This document shows positions 1 through 7,342 of a DNA stretch of 7,578 bases, piece after piece (position 1 is the first letter of the stretch; every line of letters starts with the position of its first letter). The notes below the pieces were generated by a model. The model was given only the letters and a program-made list of their open reading frames with translations. It ran no database searches and was not told the origin of the DNA. Source of the DNA: an uncultured Treponema sp. (GTDB taxonomy: Bacteria > Spirochaetota > Spirochaetia > Treponematales > Treponemataceae). A program made the position numbers and the translations under genes. The DNA lies in the NCBI GenBank assembly GCA_947165795.1, contig CAMVBP010000095.1:1-7578 (forward strand). The letters run 5' to 3'.

Positions 1-12
1 GGGAAGTGAAGT

Positions 13-1317
13 ATGAGTGAAAAGAATTTGCTTTCCAGCATAAAATGGATTTCTCTGGTTTCCAAACGTTTTGCACGTGTTGACCGTAAAGGCCGTTCTG
101 CGGCAACTTCATTTCTTGCAACACTCGGAATTGGTTTTGGTGTTATGACTCTTATAGTTGTAATGAGCATAATGAACGGTTTTCAGATGCATTTTATAGA
201 TTCTATTCTTGAACTTTCATCTTATCATCTGCGTATAAAGGATTTGCCTTCTAATGAAGAAAATGCGCTGATGAACTTTTGTGAAGAAAATTCAAAAATA
301 CGTTCCTGTACATATTTTTACGAAAGCCAGGCATTAATGGCAGGCGATAATGGCGGAGAATCTGCTGTAATTCTTCGCGGAATAAATCCTGAACTTCAGA
401 TAAAAGATGAAGGATTTATGAAGGAGCTTGTAATTATTTCCGGGAAATATGATCTTAGCGAAGAGGATTCAATTATTCTTGGAAGTACTCTTGCAAGAAA
501 TCTTGGAGTACGAACAGGAAGCAAAGTTAATCTTTTGCTTATGAGCGGTGGAAGTGATGTTGAATTATTTTCGCAGGACAGAATTTTTACGGTAAAAGGA
601 ATTTTTTATTGCGGTTATGCAGAAATAAATTCTTCCTATGCTTTTATTAATGAACAGAGCGCATTGCGTTATTTTGGAAAAGACAGCAAAAAAAACTGGG
701 GAATTAAAATTCAAAATCAGAATGATGATATGCATTTTGTTTCTTCTTTGCAAAAGAAGTTTCCTTCTGCAGATATTTCTTCCTGGCGAGATTATAATAA
801 AACTTTTTTTGGAGCGCTGCGCATAGAAAAAAATATGCTGCTTCTTCTTGTTGCATTAATTTTTGTTGTAGTTGCCGTAAATATTTACAACGGAATGCGC
901 CGTCTGGTATTTGAACGAAAAGTAGAAATTGCAACGCTTTCTGCACTTGGTGCAAGAAATTTTGAAGTAAAATGTATTTTTATAATGAAGGGATTATTGA
1001 CGGGACTTATAGGTTCCTTAGTCGGACTTGTTCTTGGCCTTTTAATAAGTAAAAATACAGACGTTGTTTTTAATGCTGCAAGTAAAATTATGTATTTTAT
1101 TCAATATGCTTTTACTGCAATAACAAATCCGGACAATCTTGTTTTTTTATCAGAAAATTCTTCTTATAGTTTATATGCGCAGATTCCTGCAAGAATTTTT
1201 GGTGGAGAAGTTGCCGCAATTACTTTATTCGGAATTTTCAGTCCGCTTGCGGCTTCTTATCTTGCAAGCAAAAATGTTTTAAAAATGAATGTTTCGGAGG
1301 TTTTACATAATGAGTGA
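13..1317 (+). CDS. lolC: LolC/LolE-family lipoprotein-releasing ABC transporter permease (first of two)
   Basis: Predicted inner-membrane permease (434 aa) of a Lol-type exporter that releases lipoproteins from the inner membrane for transfer to the outer membrane. Layout is the MacB/FtsX permease fold: a cytoplasmic N-terminus, TM1 at about residues 33-56 containing the LolC/E-typical VVMSIMNGF, a large periplasmic domain (about 60-270), then TM2 (275-296), TM3 (322-345) and TM4 (397-418). The cytoplasmic segment FERKVEIATLSALGA (300-314) is the coupling-helix region that contacts the ATPase. The length is close to E. coli LolC and LolE (about 400-414 aa). The start is the ATG after GGGAAG; an in-frame TGA two codons upstream excludes an earlier start. 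The gene overlaps lolD by 8 nt. The split into LolC versus LolE is by position in the operon; the sequence alone supports only the LolC/E family, and the substrate is inferred. Confidence 0.85.
   Translation: MSEKNLLSSIKWISLVSKRFARVDRKGRSAATSFLATLGIGFGVMTLIVVMSIMNGFQMHFIDSILELSSYHLRIKDLPSNEENALMNFCEENSKIRSCTYFYESQALMAGDNGGESAVILRGINPELQIKDEGFMKELVIISGKYDLSEEDSIILGSTLARNLGVRTGSKVNLLLMSGGSDVELFSQDRIFTVKGIFYCGYAEINSSYAFINEQSALRYFGKDSKKNWGIKIQNQNDDMHFVSSLQKKFPSADISSWRDYNKTFFGALRIEKNMLLLLVALIFVVVAVNIYNGMRRLVFERKVEIATLSALGARNFEVKCIFIMKGLLTGLIGSLVGLVLGLLISKNTDVVFNAASKIMYFIQYAFTAITNPDNLVFLSENSSYSLYAQIPARIFGGEVAAITLFGIFSPLAASYLASKNVLKMNVSEVLHNE
1296..1300 (+). promoter_or_regulatory. Shine-Dalgarno of lolD
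   Basis: GGAGG lies 9 nt before the ATG at 1310, inside the end of lolC. It favours [10 protein letters not shown] as the N-terminus over a longer in-frame start at 1289, which lacks such a site. Confidence 0.75.
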
Positions 1318-1981
1318 TATTATAGTTATTAAAAATCTTGAAAAAACATATTCTACGGAAAGCGAAAAATTAACGGTTTTAAAGAATCTTGATTTGACTG
1401 TTCCTGAAGGTTCAAAAATTGTAATTACAGGCGAAAGCGGCTGCGGAAAAAGTACGCTCCTTAATATAATTGGCGGAATTGATAAGCCTACAAGCGGTTC
1501 TGTTTTATCTGGAAAATGGAACCTCAGCAGTCTTTCAGAAAAACAGCTTTCAGATTACCGTTCAGATTTTCTTGGACTTATTTTTCAGTTTCATTATCTT
1601 CTTAAAGATTTTACTGCCCTCGAAAATGTTTACATGCCTGCAGTTATTGCAGGAGTTTCCAAAAAAACAGCAATAGAAAAAGCAAAGAGCTTACTGGAAG
1701 ATGTCGGCGTTATAGAAAGAATGAATCATCTTCCGTCGGAGCTTTCGGGCGGAGAGCGACAGAGAGTTGCAACAGCACGCGCTTTGATAAATGATCCGAC
1801 ATTAATTCTTGCCGATGAACCGACAGGAAACCTCGATCCTGCAAATGCAGAAAAAATAGGGGAGCTTTTATTTTCAATGGTCGAAAAATATCACAAAACT
1901 CTTCTGCTTGTTACTCACGACATGAACCTTGCAAAGAAGGGTGAAAAAGTTTATAGAATTGCCGGAGGCCATCTGGAATGA
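1310..1981 (+). CDS. lolD: LolD-family lipoprotein-releasing ABC transporter ATP-binding protein
   Basis: Cytoplasmic ATPase (223 aa) that powers the flanking permeases. All nucleotide-binding motifs are intact: Walker [10 protein letters not shown] (41-49), Q-loop glutamine 93 within [16 protein letters not shown] (a LolD/MacB-type stretch), ABC signature LSGGERQR (145-152), Walker B LILADE (165-170) with catalytic Glu170, the D-loop following in GNLD (173-176), and H-loop His203 in VTHD. The length matches E. coli LolD (about 230 aa). The start is set by GGAGG 9 nt upstream. It overlaps lolC by 8 nt and lolE by 4 nt (ATGA), so translation is probably coupled. The wider family also includes MacB, FtsE and other antimicrobial-peptide exporters; the two LolC/E-type permeases alongside are the main reason to prefer LolD. 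Confidence 0.9.
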   Translation: MSDIIVIKNLEKTYSTESEKLTVLKNLDLTVPEGSKIVITGESGCGKSTLLNIIGGIDKPTSGSVLSGKWNLSSLSEKQLSDYRSDFLGLIFQFHYLLKDFTALENVYMPAVIAGVSKKTAIEKAKSLLEDVGVIERMNHLPSELSGGERQRVATARALINDPTLILADEPTGNLDPANAEKIGELLFSMVEKYHKTLLLVTHDMNLAKKGEKVYRIAGGHLE

Positions 1982-3282
1982 CATTTTCTTCTTGTCTGGC
2001 CTTTGCAAAAAGTCTGGTTTTCCCGAAAACAGAAAAAAAATCTTCCGCACGTAAGAGTCTTTTTGGCGCCATGCTTTGTATTGCGCTTAGTATAATTCCT
2101 CTTATAGTTGTCGTTGGAATTACAAACGGAATGATAAGCGGAATGACCGAAAGAATCATAAATCTTTCTTCTTCTCATATTCAGGCTTATGTTGCTTCTA
2201 ATATCAAAAAAGTTGCTTCTAAAGATTCGTTCATAGAATATTCCAGCGGGCTGTTAAATGTTGACGGAGTTTTAAATGTTTATCCGCAGGTAGAACTTTC
2301 GGCTCTTGCAGCAGGAAAACAAAAACGAAGCGGAATAGAAATCAGGGCACTCGAGCAGGATATATTCAAAAAAAATAAAGGCTTTGTTGAACTGTTTGAA
2401 ATAAAAGATGGAAACATTAATGATTTTATTGACGTTGAAGATAAGGTTGCTGTGATTGGAGAAAAAATGGCAGCCGACCTTGAATTAAAAGCCGGAGACA
2501 GCTTCAGAATAATTACGACAAAAAAAGTAAACGGAAGAATTGCGCCAAAACTTACGAGCTTCCGTGTTGCTGCAATAGTTTCTTCAGGTTATCAGGAGCT
2601 GGATCAGTTCTGGGTATTTATTCCAATGGAATATGCATATTCTTCATTGTATCTCGAAAATGCTTCTTATTCAGTAATGATAGAAACAGAAGATGCCTTT
2701 TCGCCGAACCTTGTAAAGACACAATACAAGGTAAGTGATTATTTTGGAAAATATGCAAATGTATACCGCTGGGATCAGATTCATACTGCGGAGTTTGAAA
2801 ATTTTTCTTCAACAAAGGTTATGCTTGTCTTTGTAATGATGATGATTGTACTTGTTGCTTCCGTAAATATTTCTTCTGCAATTATCATGCTTGTTATGGA
2901 ACGAAAAAAAGAAATTGCAATCTTAAAAAGTCTTGGAGCAACGCCAAGAGGAATAACTTTTTCTTTTCAGCTTGCAGGACTTGCCTGCTGTACGGGCGGA
3001 CTTTTATGTGGAATTCCTGTTGCGCTTGGAATAAGCTACAGTGCAAATTATATTGTCCGCGGAATAGAAAAATTTGTTAATTTATTCACAAAACTTGCTC
3101 ATAAAGGCGAGGTCCGGTTAATGGATCCTGCTTATTATCTGGCTAAAATTTCAGTGGAAATTTCATTCGGACAGATACTTGCCATCTGCCTTTTAACGTT
3201 ATTATTGTGTATAATAGTAACGTTCATTCCCTGTTCAAAAGCAGGAAAAGAAAAACCTCTTGATATCTTAAGGAAAAACTGA
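1978..3282 (+). CDS. lolE: LolC/LolE-family lipoprotein-releasing ABC transporter permease (second of two)
   Basis: Second inner-membrane permease (434 aa), expected to pair with the first around a LolD dimer. TM1 is at about 28-52, followed by a periplasmic domain (about 55-278), TM2 (281-304), TM3 (331-355) and TM4 (397-418). The coupling region MERKKEIAILKSLGAT (307-322) is strongly typical of LolC/E. The segment before TM4, LMDPAYYLAKISVEISFGQ, matches the family's characteristic D-x-x-Y-x-L region. The ATG overlaps the lolD stop as ATGA and has GGAGG (1964-1968) 9 nt upstream, so the start is well supported. The protein is clearly diverged from the first permease, consistent with a LolC/LolE heterodimer and not a recent duplication. 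Its stop shares one base with the mcsA start. The LolE name rests on gene order; the family is secure, the subunit identity less so. Confidence 0.85.
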   Translation: MTFSSCLAFAKSLVFPKTEKKSSARKSLFGAMLCIALSIIPLIVVVGITNGMISGMTERIINLSSSHIQAYVASNIKKVASKDSFIEYSSGLLNVDGVLNVYPQVELSALAAGKQKRSGIEIRALEQDIFKKNKGFVELFEIKDGNINDFIDVEDKVAVIGEKMAADLELKAGDSFRIITTKKVNGRIAPKLTSFRVAAIVSSGYQELDQFWVFIPMEYAYSSLYLENASYSVMIETEDAFSPNLVKTQYKVSDYFGKYANVYRWDQIHTAEFENFSSTKVMLVFVMMMIVLVASVNISSAIIMLVMERKKEIAILKSLGATPRGITFSFQLAGLACCTGGLLCGIPVALGISYSANYIVRGIEKFVNLFTKLAHKGEVRLMDPAYYLAKISVEISFGQILAICLLTLLLCIIVTFIPCSKAGKEKPLDILRKN

Positions 3283-3593
3283 TGAAAATTTGTAAAGGCT
3301 GCGGCTGTACTTACGAAAAAATTGTTGAGACTCAAAAAATCGGTTGTGCAGAATGCTATTATGAATTTAAAGATGAATTCAGAGAGGTTTTGGAAGGGCT
3401 TGGCGTAAAAAGCAAATACAAGGGAACTTTGCCGCTTCATATTTCCGGTTATCGTTCTATTTTGGTAGATAAGATGGTTTTACAGCAGAAACTCGAAGAT
3501 GCTGTAAATAATGAAGAATTTGAAAAGGCAGCTTTGTACAGGGATTATCTGCAGGCATTGGAAAATGGAAGAAAAAACTACACAGAAGGGTAA
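3282..3593 (+). CDS. mcsA: Short McsA-like protein: one zinc finger plus UVR motif
   Basis: A 103-aa homologue of the C-terminal half of McsA, the activator and partner of the McsB arginine kinase in Firmicutes. A four-cysteine zinc finger is visible at C4-x2-C7 and C22-x2-C25, with the context KIGCAECYYEF matching the second finger of Bacillus McsA (KFGCSECYKTF). A linker with GTLPLHISG corresponds to the GKIPKRIGG segment. A UVR (UvrB/UvrC-type) helical motif follows at about 61-94, core EEFEKAALYRD. Bacillus McsA is about 185 aa and carries an additional N-terminal CxxC...CxxC finger that is absent here. No reading frame upstream could supply it, because lolE ends at the start codon. AAGGA at 3270-3274, 7 nt before the ATG, supports the start. 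Its place before mcsB and clpC matches the Firmicute gene order. Assignment as McsA is strong; its activity on this unusual McsB is inferred. Confidence 0.83.
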   Translation: MKICKGCGCTYEKIVETQKIGCAECYYEFKDEFREVLEGLGVKSKYKGTLPLHISGYRSILVDKMVLQQKLEDAVNNEEFEKAALYRDYLQALENGRKNYTEG

Positions 3594-4662
3594 GGAATCT
3601 TCGTGGATTTATAATCCCGGCAAAGATGATGATGTAGTATTATCCTGTCGTGTAAGATTAATCCGCAACCTTGCTGATTTTAAATTTCCTCAGTTTTTGA
3701 GTTCAGAAGAAAAAGAAAGAATAGATTCTCTTGTTTACGATGCTTTAAATGAAACTGGAAATATAACTGGCCTTAAAAAAGAGCAGCTGAATGAAAGAAG
3801 CATTGAAATCCTTAAAATGAACGGGTTTATTAATGATGAAGATTTTTCTTCAATTTATATAAGCGAAGCAGATGACAGTTTTTCCTGCCTTGTAAATAAC
3901 CGCGATCATATAAGGTTAAGTATTTTTTCAGAAGGTAAAGAATGCGAAAATATCATTCAAAAAATATATAATTTCGACTCTCTGCTTCAGAAAAAGCTGC
4001 AGTTTGCTGCAAACGTGGAATTCGGATACCTTACTTCCAATATAAAGGACTGCGGTTCGGGATTAAAAATTTCGTTCAGACTTTTTATACCTGCAATTAT
4101 TCTTTCAGGCCATTTTGAAGATGTAATTGCGTTAGTTCAGAATGGAAAATTCTGCCTTAGACCTGTTTTTAAGCCTGTAGAAGGCATTCCGGCCGCATTT
4201 TATAACACAATATTTGAATTATATACGAGTTTTTCGTTCAGCGGCACGGAATTTGACCAGATGGCAAATATTCTTGGTGCGGTTCAAAATATTTTAAACA
4301 CAGAACGCAAGATTCGGGCCAAATTTGCCGATAATAATTCTACCGTAGTGTTGAATCTTTTTAAGCAGAACTATGCTAAAGCTATGTATTCAATGTTACT
4401 GACCTATGAAGACGCTGTAAATGCCGTTTGTGCCGTAAAGTGGGGACTTTCGCATAAACTTATAAAAGGTATTTCAGATTCATCGTTAAATTCCCTTTTT
4501 CATAGGACAAAAGATACATATCTCAAAATTATGACCGAAGAACAGGAAATAAGTTTTGAGGCAGATATTCAGCATAGCACTGCATTAAAAATTCAAAGAT
4601 TACGGGCAATATTATTACAGCAGTCTTTTGAGGAAATTGAGAATGAAAACCCTGTCTCCTAA
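3565..4662 (+). CDS. mcsB: McsB-family guanidino-kinase homologue with degenerate active site
   Basis: A 365-aa protein of the phosphagen-kinase/McsB family, nearly the length of B. subtilis McsB (363 aa). In Firmicutes McsB phosphorylates arginines on proteins, marking them for ClpC-ClpP. Conserved here: SCRVRLIRN (27-35, the S-x-R-x-R nucleotide-binding motif, numbered as in Bacillus), DHIR (114-117), GYLTS (154-158) and the GSGL glycine loop (164-167). Altered: NEEDHIR reads NNRDHIR, so the Glu121 equivalent is Arg113; the CPTN cysteine motif reads NIKD (159-162); the R of GTGLR is Lys168; RGxxGEG reads RPVFKPVEG (199-207) with about four extra residues; and C-terminal RDxxRA reads ADIQHS (333-338). 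Arginine-kinase activity is therefore doubtful, though nucleotide binding and a role as ClpC adaptor remain possible. The ATG at 3565 was chosen because it aligns with Bacillus McsB. A longer start at 3511 adds residues lying inside mcsA with no ribosome site. The gene overlaps mcsA by 29 nt and clpC by 20 nt. Confidence 0.82.
   Translation: MEEKTTQKGKESSWIYNPGKDDDVVLSCRVRLIRNLADFKFPQFLSSEEKERIDSLVYDALNETGNITGLKKEQLNERSIEILKMNGFINDEDFSSIYISEADDSFSCLVNNRDHIRLSIFSEGKECENIIQKIYNFDSLLQKKLQFAANVEFGYLTSNIKDCGSGLKISFRLFIPAIILSGHFEDVIALVQNGKFCLRPVFKPVEGIPAAFYNTIFELYTSFSFSGTEFDQMANILGAVQNILNTERKIRAKFADNNSTVVLNLFKQNYAKAMYSMLLTYEDAVNAVCAVKWGLSHKLIKGISDSSLNSLFHRTKDTYLKIMTEEQEISFEADIQHSTALKIQRLRAILLQQSFEEIENENPVS
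4630..4634 (+). promoter_or_regulatory. Shine-Dalgarno of clpC
   Basis: GAGGA lies 8 nt before the ATG at 4643 within the end of mcsB. It supports the [12 protein letters not shown] start over an in-frame TTG at 4628, which would overlap this site and add five residues not expected in ClpC. Confidence 0.7.
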
Positions 4663-7237
4663 GGCAAAACGTGTGCTTCATATATTTGCACAGGATGAAG
4701 CAAGAAAACTTGGAAGCCCACAGATTTTACCAGAACATGTTGTACTGGCTATATTAAACAACAAGGCCTGCATCGGATATTCTGCAATACTTAAATTGAA
4801 TTTGAATCCGGATGTTTTAAGGGAAATGCTTCTTGAGCATTTTGAAAAAGATCCTGTTTCTCCGACTCTTCAGGATATTCCAAAAAGCCGCAGATTCCAG
4901 TTTTTAATAGATATTGCCGACATTGAATCTTCTGCGCTGCATAATAATTATATTGGAACAGAACATCTTTTACTTGCAGCCGTTCGTGAAGAATCTGGAA
5001 TTACTGCACATTTTTTTGAAGGACAGAATTTTAATATTGAAGACTTAAGACTTACTGTAATGGAACTCCAGAATGAAGGTTATTCTTCAATTCATCAGAC
5101 TGCAGCTGAATCAATAGCCGATTCAATATTCCGCAGTCTTTTAAATGACGGTGAAGGCGGCGGTTTATTCGGAGTATTTGATCAGGAAAAAGATAAAAAG
5201 AAGAAAAAGGAAGATAAATCAGACGAAGGAAAACCAAAGTCTTTCCTTGAAGAATACAGCCGGGATTTAACAAAGATTGCAAAAGAAAATAAAGGCGATC
5301 CTGTAGTTGGCCGCGATAAGGAAATTAAAAGAGTTATTCAGATTCTTTCGCGCAGAACAAAGAATAATCCTGTTTTGACCGGTGAACCTGGAGTTGGAAA
5401 AACTGCAATTGTAGAAGGACTTGCCCAGCATATTGCCGGTGGAAATGTTCCTATAGGACTTTTAAATAAACGCATACTTTCTCTTGATCTTGCAGCAATG
5501 GTTGCAGGTACAAAATATCGTGGTGAATTTGAAGAGCGCATGAAAAAAATGATGAAGGAGCTTCAGGAAAATCCTGATATCATTCTTTTTATTGATGAGC
5601 TTCATACAATAATTGGTGCCGGTGGTCCGGAAGGAACAATGGATGCTTCAAATATTATGAAGCCTGCACTTTCGCGCGGAGAAATTCAGATAATCGGTGC
5701 AACAACTACCAAAGAATATACAAAGCATATCGAAAAAGACCTTGCCCTTGAAAGACGTTTCCAGGTTGTTAAAGTTGAAGAACCGGATGATAAGGAAACA
5801 GAGCTTATTCTTGAAGGCATTAAAGAAAAATACGAAAACTTCCATCATGTAATTTATGAAGATGATGTAATTCCTGCAATTGTAAAACTTTCGCGACGCT
5901 ATGTGCCGGAAAAAGTATTGCCGGATAAAGCAATTGATATTCTTGACGAAACCGGAGCCGCTAAAAAGATTCTGGAAGAAATTCGTCCTACTGAATTAAC
6001 AGATCTTGAAAGCGACATTACAAAATTAATTGAAGAAAAAAAGAAACTCGTTTCTAAACAGGATTACGAAAAAGCAGCGTATGTTCGCGATAAGGTTGTT
6101 GAATTAAAGCACACCCTCGAGGTTTACAGAAACTACTGGCAGGATAATATTAATTCAAAGGCAAAAAAAGTTACTGTAAGCGATGTTGAAGATGTAATCA
6201 GCGAAATGACAGGAATTCCAGTTCATAAGCTTTCTTCTTCGGAAAATGAAAGAATTGTGAATATGGAAAAAGAGCTGCATTCAACTGTAATCGGTCAGGA
6301 AAATGCCGTAAGTATAATTTCATGTGCTATAAGACGTGCAAGAGCAGGAATAGCATCTCCGCAGCATCCTGTCGGTTCATTTATTTTCCTTGGTCCAACC
6401 GGCGTAGGAAAAACACAGCTTGCAAAGGCACTTGCTAAATATCTTTTTGGAACAGAAGAATCATTAATCAGAATAGACATGTCTGACTTTATGGAAAAAC
6501 ATACAGCCAGCCGCTTAGTCGGAGCTCCTCCGGGATACATCGGTTACGAAGACGGCGGTGTACTTACAGAAAAAGTTCGACGTCATCCATATTCTGTAGT
6601 TCTCTTAGATGAAATTGAAAAAGCGCATCCAGATATTTTTAATCTTCTTCTCCAGCTTCTTGAAGAAGGCGAGCTTTCTGATAATCTTGGACATACAGTA
6701 AATTTCCGCAACACTGTAATTATTATGACAAGTAATGCGGGAGCAAGACAGATTACCAGCGAAGGCCGCGTAGGCTTTGGAAATAGAGAAGGGCTATTGT
6801 CGTATGAAGAAATCAAAAGCGATGCAATGAATGAACTCAAAAAATTCCTTAGTCCGGAATTAATGAACCGAATTGATGATGTTATTGTTTTTGATGCACT
6901 TTCTAAGGAAGAAGTTTCTAAAATACTTGATATTCAGATGAATGAACTTTCTGAACGCGTAGAACAGAAAGGCTTAAAAATTGAATTGACACAGCCGGCT
7001 CACGATTACCTTGTAAAGAACGGATACAATCCTGCTATGGGAGCACGACCAATGAAAAGGCTTCTCAGAAAAGAGGTTGAAGATCCGCTTTCAATGGAAA
7101 TTCTTTCCAAGCCGTACAAGCAGTATAATAAAGTAAAAATTGACTGCATAGACGAAAAGCTTTCCGTAAAGCTCGAGTCTGATTTAATTGAAAGCCAGTC
7201 AATCATAGAAGAAAAACTTCGCCTAGTGCAAAAATAG
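4643..7237 (+). CDS. clpC: ClpC-type AAA+ unfoldase, ATPase subunit of the Clp protease
   Basis: An 864-aa HSP100 unfoldase that threads substrates into ClpP. Domains in order: two Clp_N repeats (about 6-65 and 80-142); a Lys/Asp-rich linker (183-195); NBD1 with Walker A GEPGVGKT (247-254), pore loop KYRGEFE (291-297), Walker B IILFIDE (313-319) and Arg371-Arg372; a ClpC-type M-domain with UVR motif (about 443-505, core [10 protein letters not shown]); NBD2 with Walker A GPTGVGKT (584-591), pore loop GYIGYE (631-636), Walker B VVLLDE (652-657) and sensor-2 GAR (800-802). VGF at 710-712 is the ClpP-docking tripeptide, so it should work with ClpP, which is not in this window. The short UVR-bearing M-domain separates it from ClpB, which has a long coiled coil, and from ClpA, which has none. 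Glu31 (PEH) and Glu107 (TEH) match the two phosphoarginine-binding glutamates of Bacillus ClpC. The start is supported by GAGGA 8 nt upstream. All catalytic residues are intact. Confidence 0.95.
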   Translation: MKTLSPKAKRVLHIFAQDEARKLGSPQILPEHVVLAILNNKACIGYSAILKLNLNPDVLREMLLEHFEKDPVSPTLQDIPKSRRFQFLIDIADIESSALHNNYIGTEHLLLAAVREESGITAHFFEGQNFNIEDLRLTVMELQNEGYSSIHQTAAESIADSIFRSLLNDGEGGGLFGVFDQEKDKKKKKEDKSDEGKPKSFLEEYSRDLTKIAKENKGDPVVGRDKEIKRVIQILSRRTKNNPVLTGEPGVGKTAIVEGLAQHIAGGNVPIGLLNKRILSLDLAAMVAGTKYRGEFEERMKKMMKELQENPDIILFIDELHTIIGAGGPEGTMDASNIMKPALSRGEIQIIGATTTKEYTKHIEKDLALERRFQVVKVEEPDDKETELILEGIKEKYENFHHVIYEDDVIPAIVKLSRRYVPEKVLPDKAIDILDETGAAKKILEEIRPTELTDLESDITKLIEEKKKLVSKQDYEKAAYVRDKVVELKHTLEVYRNYWQDNINSKAKKVTVSDVEDVISEMTGIPVHKLSSSENERIVNMEKELHSTVIGQENAVSIISCAIRRARAGIASPQHPVGSFIFLGPTGVGKTQLAKALAKYLFGTEESLIRIDMSDFMEKHTASRLVGAPPGYIGYEDGGVLTEKVRRHPYSVVLLDEIEKAHPDIFNLLLQLLEEGELSDNLGHTVNFRNTVIIMTSNAGARQITSEGRVGFGNREGLLSYEEIKSDAMNELKKFLSPELMNRIDDVIVFDALSKEEVSKILDIQMNELSERVEQKGLKIELTQPAHDYLVKNGYNPAMGARPMKRLLRKEVEDPLSMEILSKPYKQYNKVKIDCIDEKLSVKLESDLIESQSIIEEKLRLVQK

Positions 7238-7245
7238 CCTTTGTG

Positions 7246-7254
7246 TGTTATAGT
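7246..7254 (+). promoter_or_regulatory. Candidate extended -10 promoter for the phosphoribosyltransferase gene
   Basis: TGT followed by TATAGT gives an extended -10 element just after the clpC stop. No good -35 is seen: the hexamer 17 nt upstream, GTGCAA, matches TTGACA at only three positions. Transcription from here would give a leader of about 90 nt carrying the palindrome array. This is a weak prediction from motif inspection only. Confidence 0.3.
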
Positions 7255-7275
7255 TAATGGTATGCAAAGTGAAAT

Positions 7276-7302
7276 GCAGATTTTGTCGTTGTCAAAATCT
7301 GC
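7276..7302 (+). repeat. Perfect 10-bp inverted repeat (stem-loop)
   Basis: GCAGATTTTG (7276-7285) is exactly complementary to CAAAATCTGC (7293-7302) around a 7-nt loop, TCGTTGT. It lies 38 nt after the clpC stop. No T-tract follows on the plus strand, and the stem is AT-rich, so a classical Rho-independent terminator is not supported. It may act as an mRNA 3'-end stabiliser or as part of the repeat element that continues to 7336. Confidence 0.7.
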
Positions 7303-7336
7303 GATATCGCGCATCCATGCGCGCCCGCTAACGCGG
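7301..7336 (+). repeat. GC-rich cluster of three palindromes, REP-like
   Basis: Three adjoining palindromes are visible: GCGATATCGC (7301-7310), CGCGCAT/ATGCGCG (7308-7314 and 7317-7323) and CCGC/GCGG (7325-7328 and 7333-7336, loop TAAC). By count 25 of 36 bases are G or C, against the strongly AT-rich genes on both sides. The density and composition suggest a small dispersed palindromic element or a structured leader for the downstream gene. Dispersal elsewhere in the genome cannot be seen from one copy. Confidence 0.55.
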
Positions 7337-7342
7337 AGTTTT

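Noticed and set aside
565..955. Minus-strand open frames within lolC and similar ones elsewhere (for example 3135-3440, 5338-5541, 6295-6840, 7006-7314)
   Set aside because: They lie antisense to well-supported genes, lack recognisable domains and have low-complexity translations typical of reverse-frame shadows.
3511..3564. Longer McsB start at the ATG at 3511
   Set aside because: It has no ribosome site, lies deep in mcsA, and adds residues that do not align with McsB. The start at 3565 gives 365 aa, with the S-x-R-x-R motif at the same numbering as Bacillus.
5186..5230. Lys/Asp-rich stretch in ClpC as a frameshift or assembly artefact
   Set aside because: It falls exactly in the flexible linker between the N-domain and NBD1, and both flanking domains are in frame and intact, so a natural linker explains it.
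7289..7299. CtsR operator
   Set aside because: A single GTCAAA half-motif occurs, inside the hairpin. The second direct repeat needed for a CtsR box is missing, and the site is downstream of clpC.
7276..7302. Rho-independent terminator of the clpC operon
   Set aside because: The stem is AT-rich and is followed by GCGATATC instead of a T-run on the plus strand, so terminator function is not supported by the sequence.
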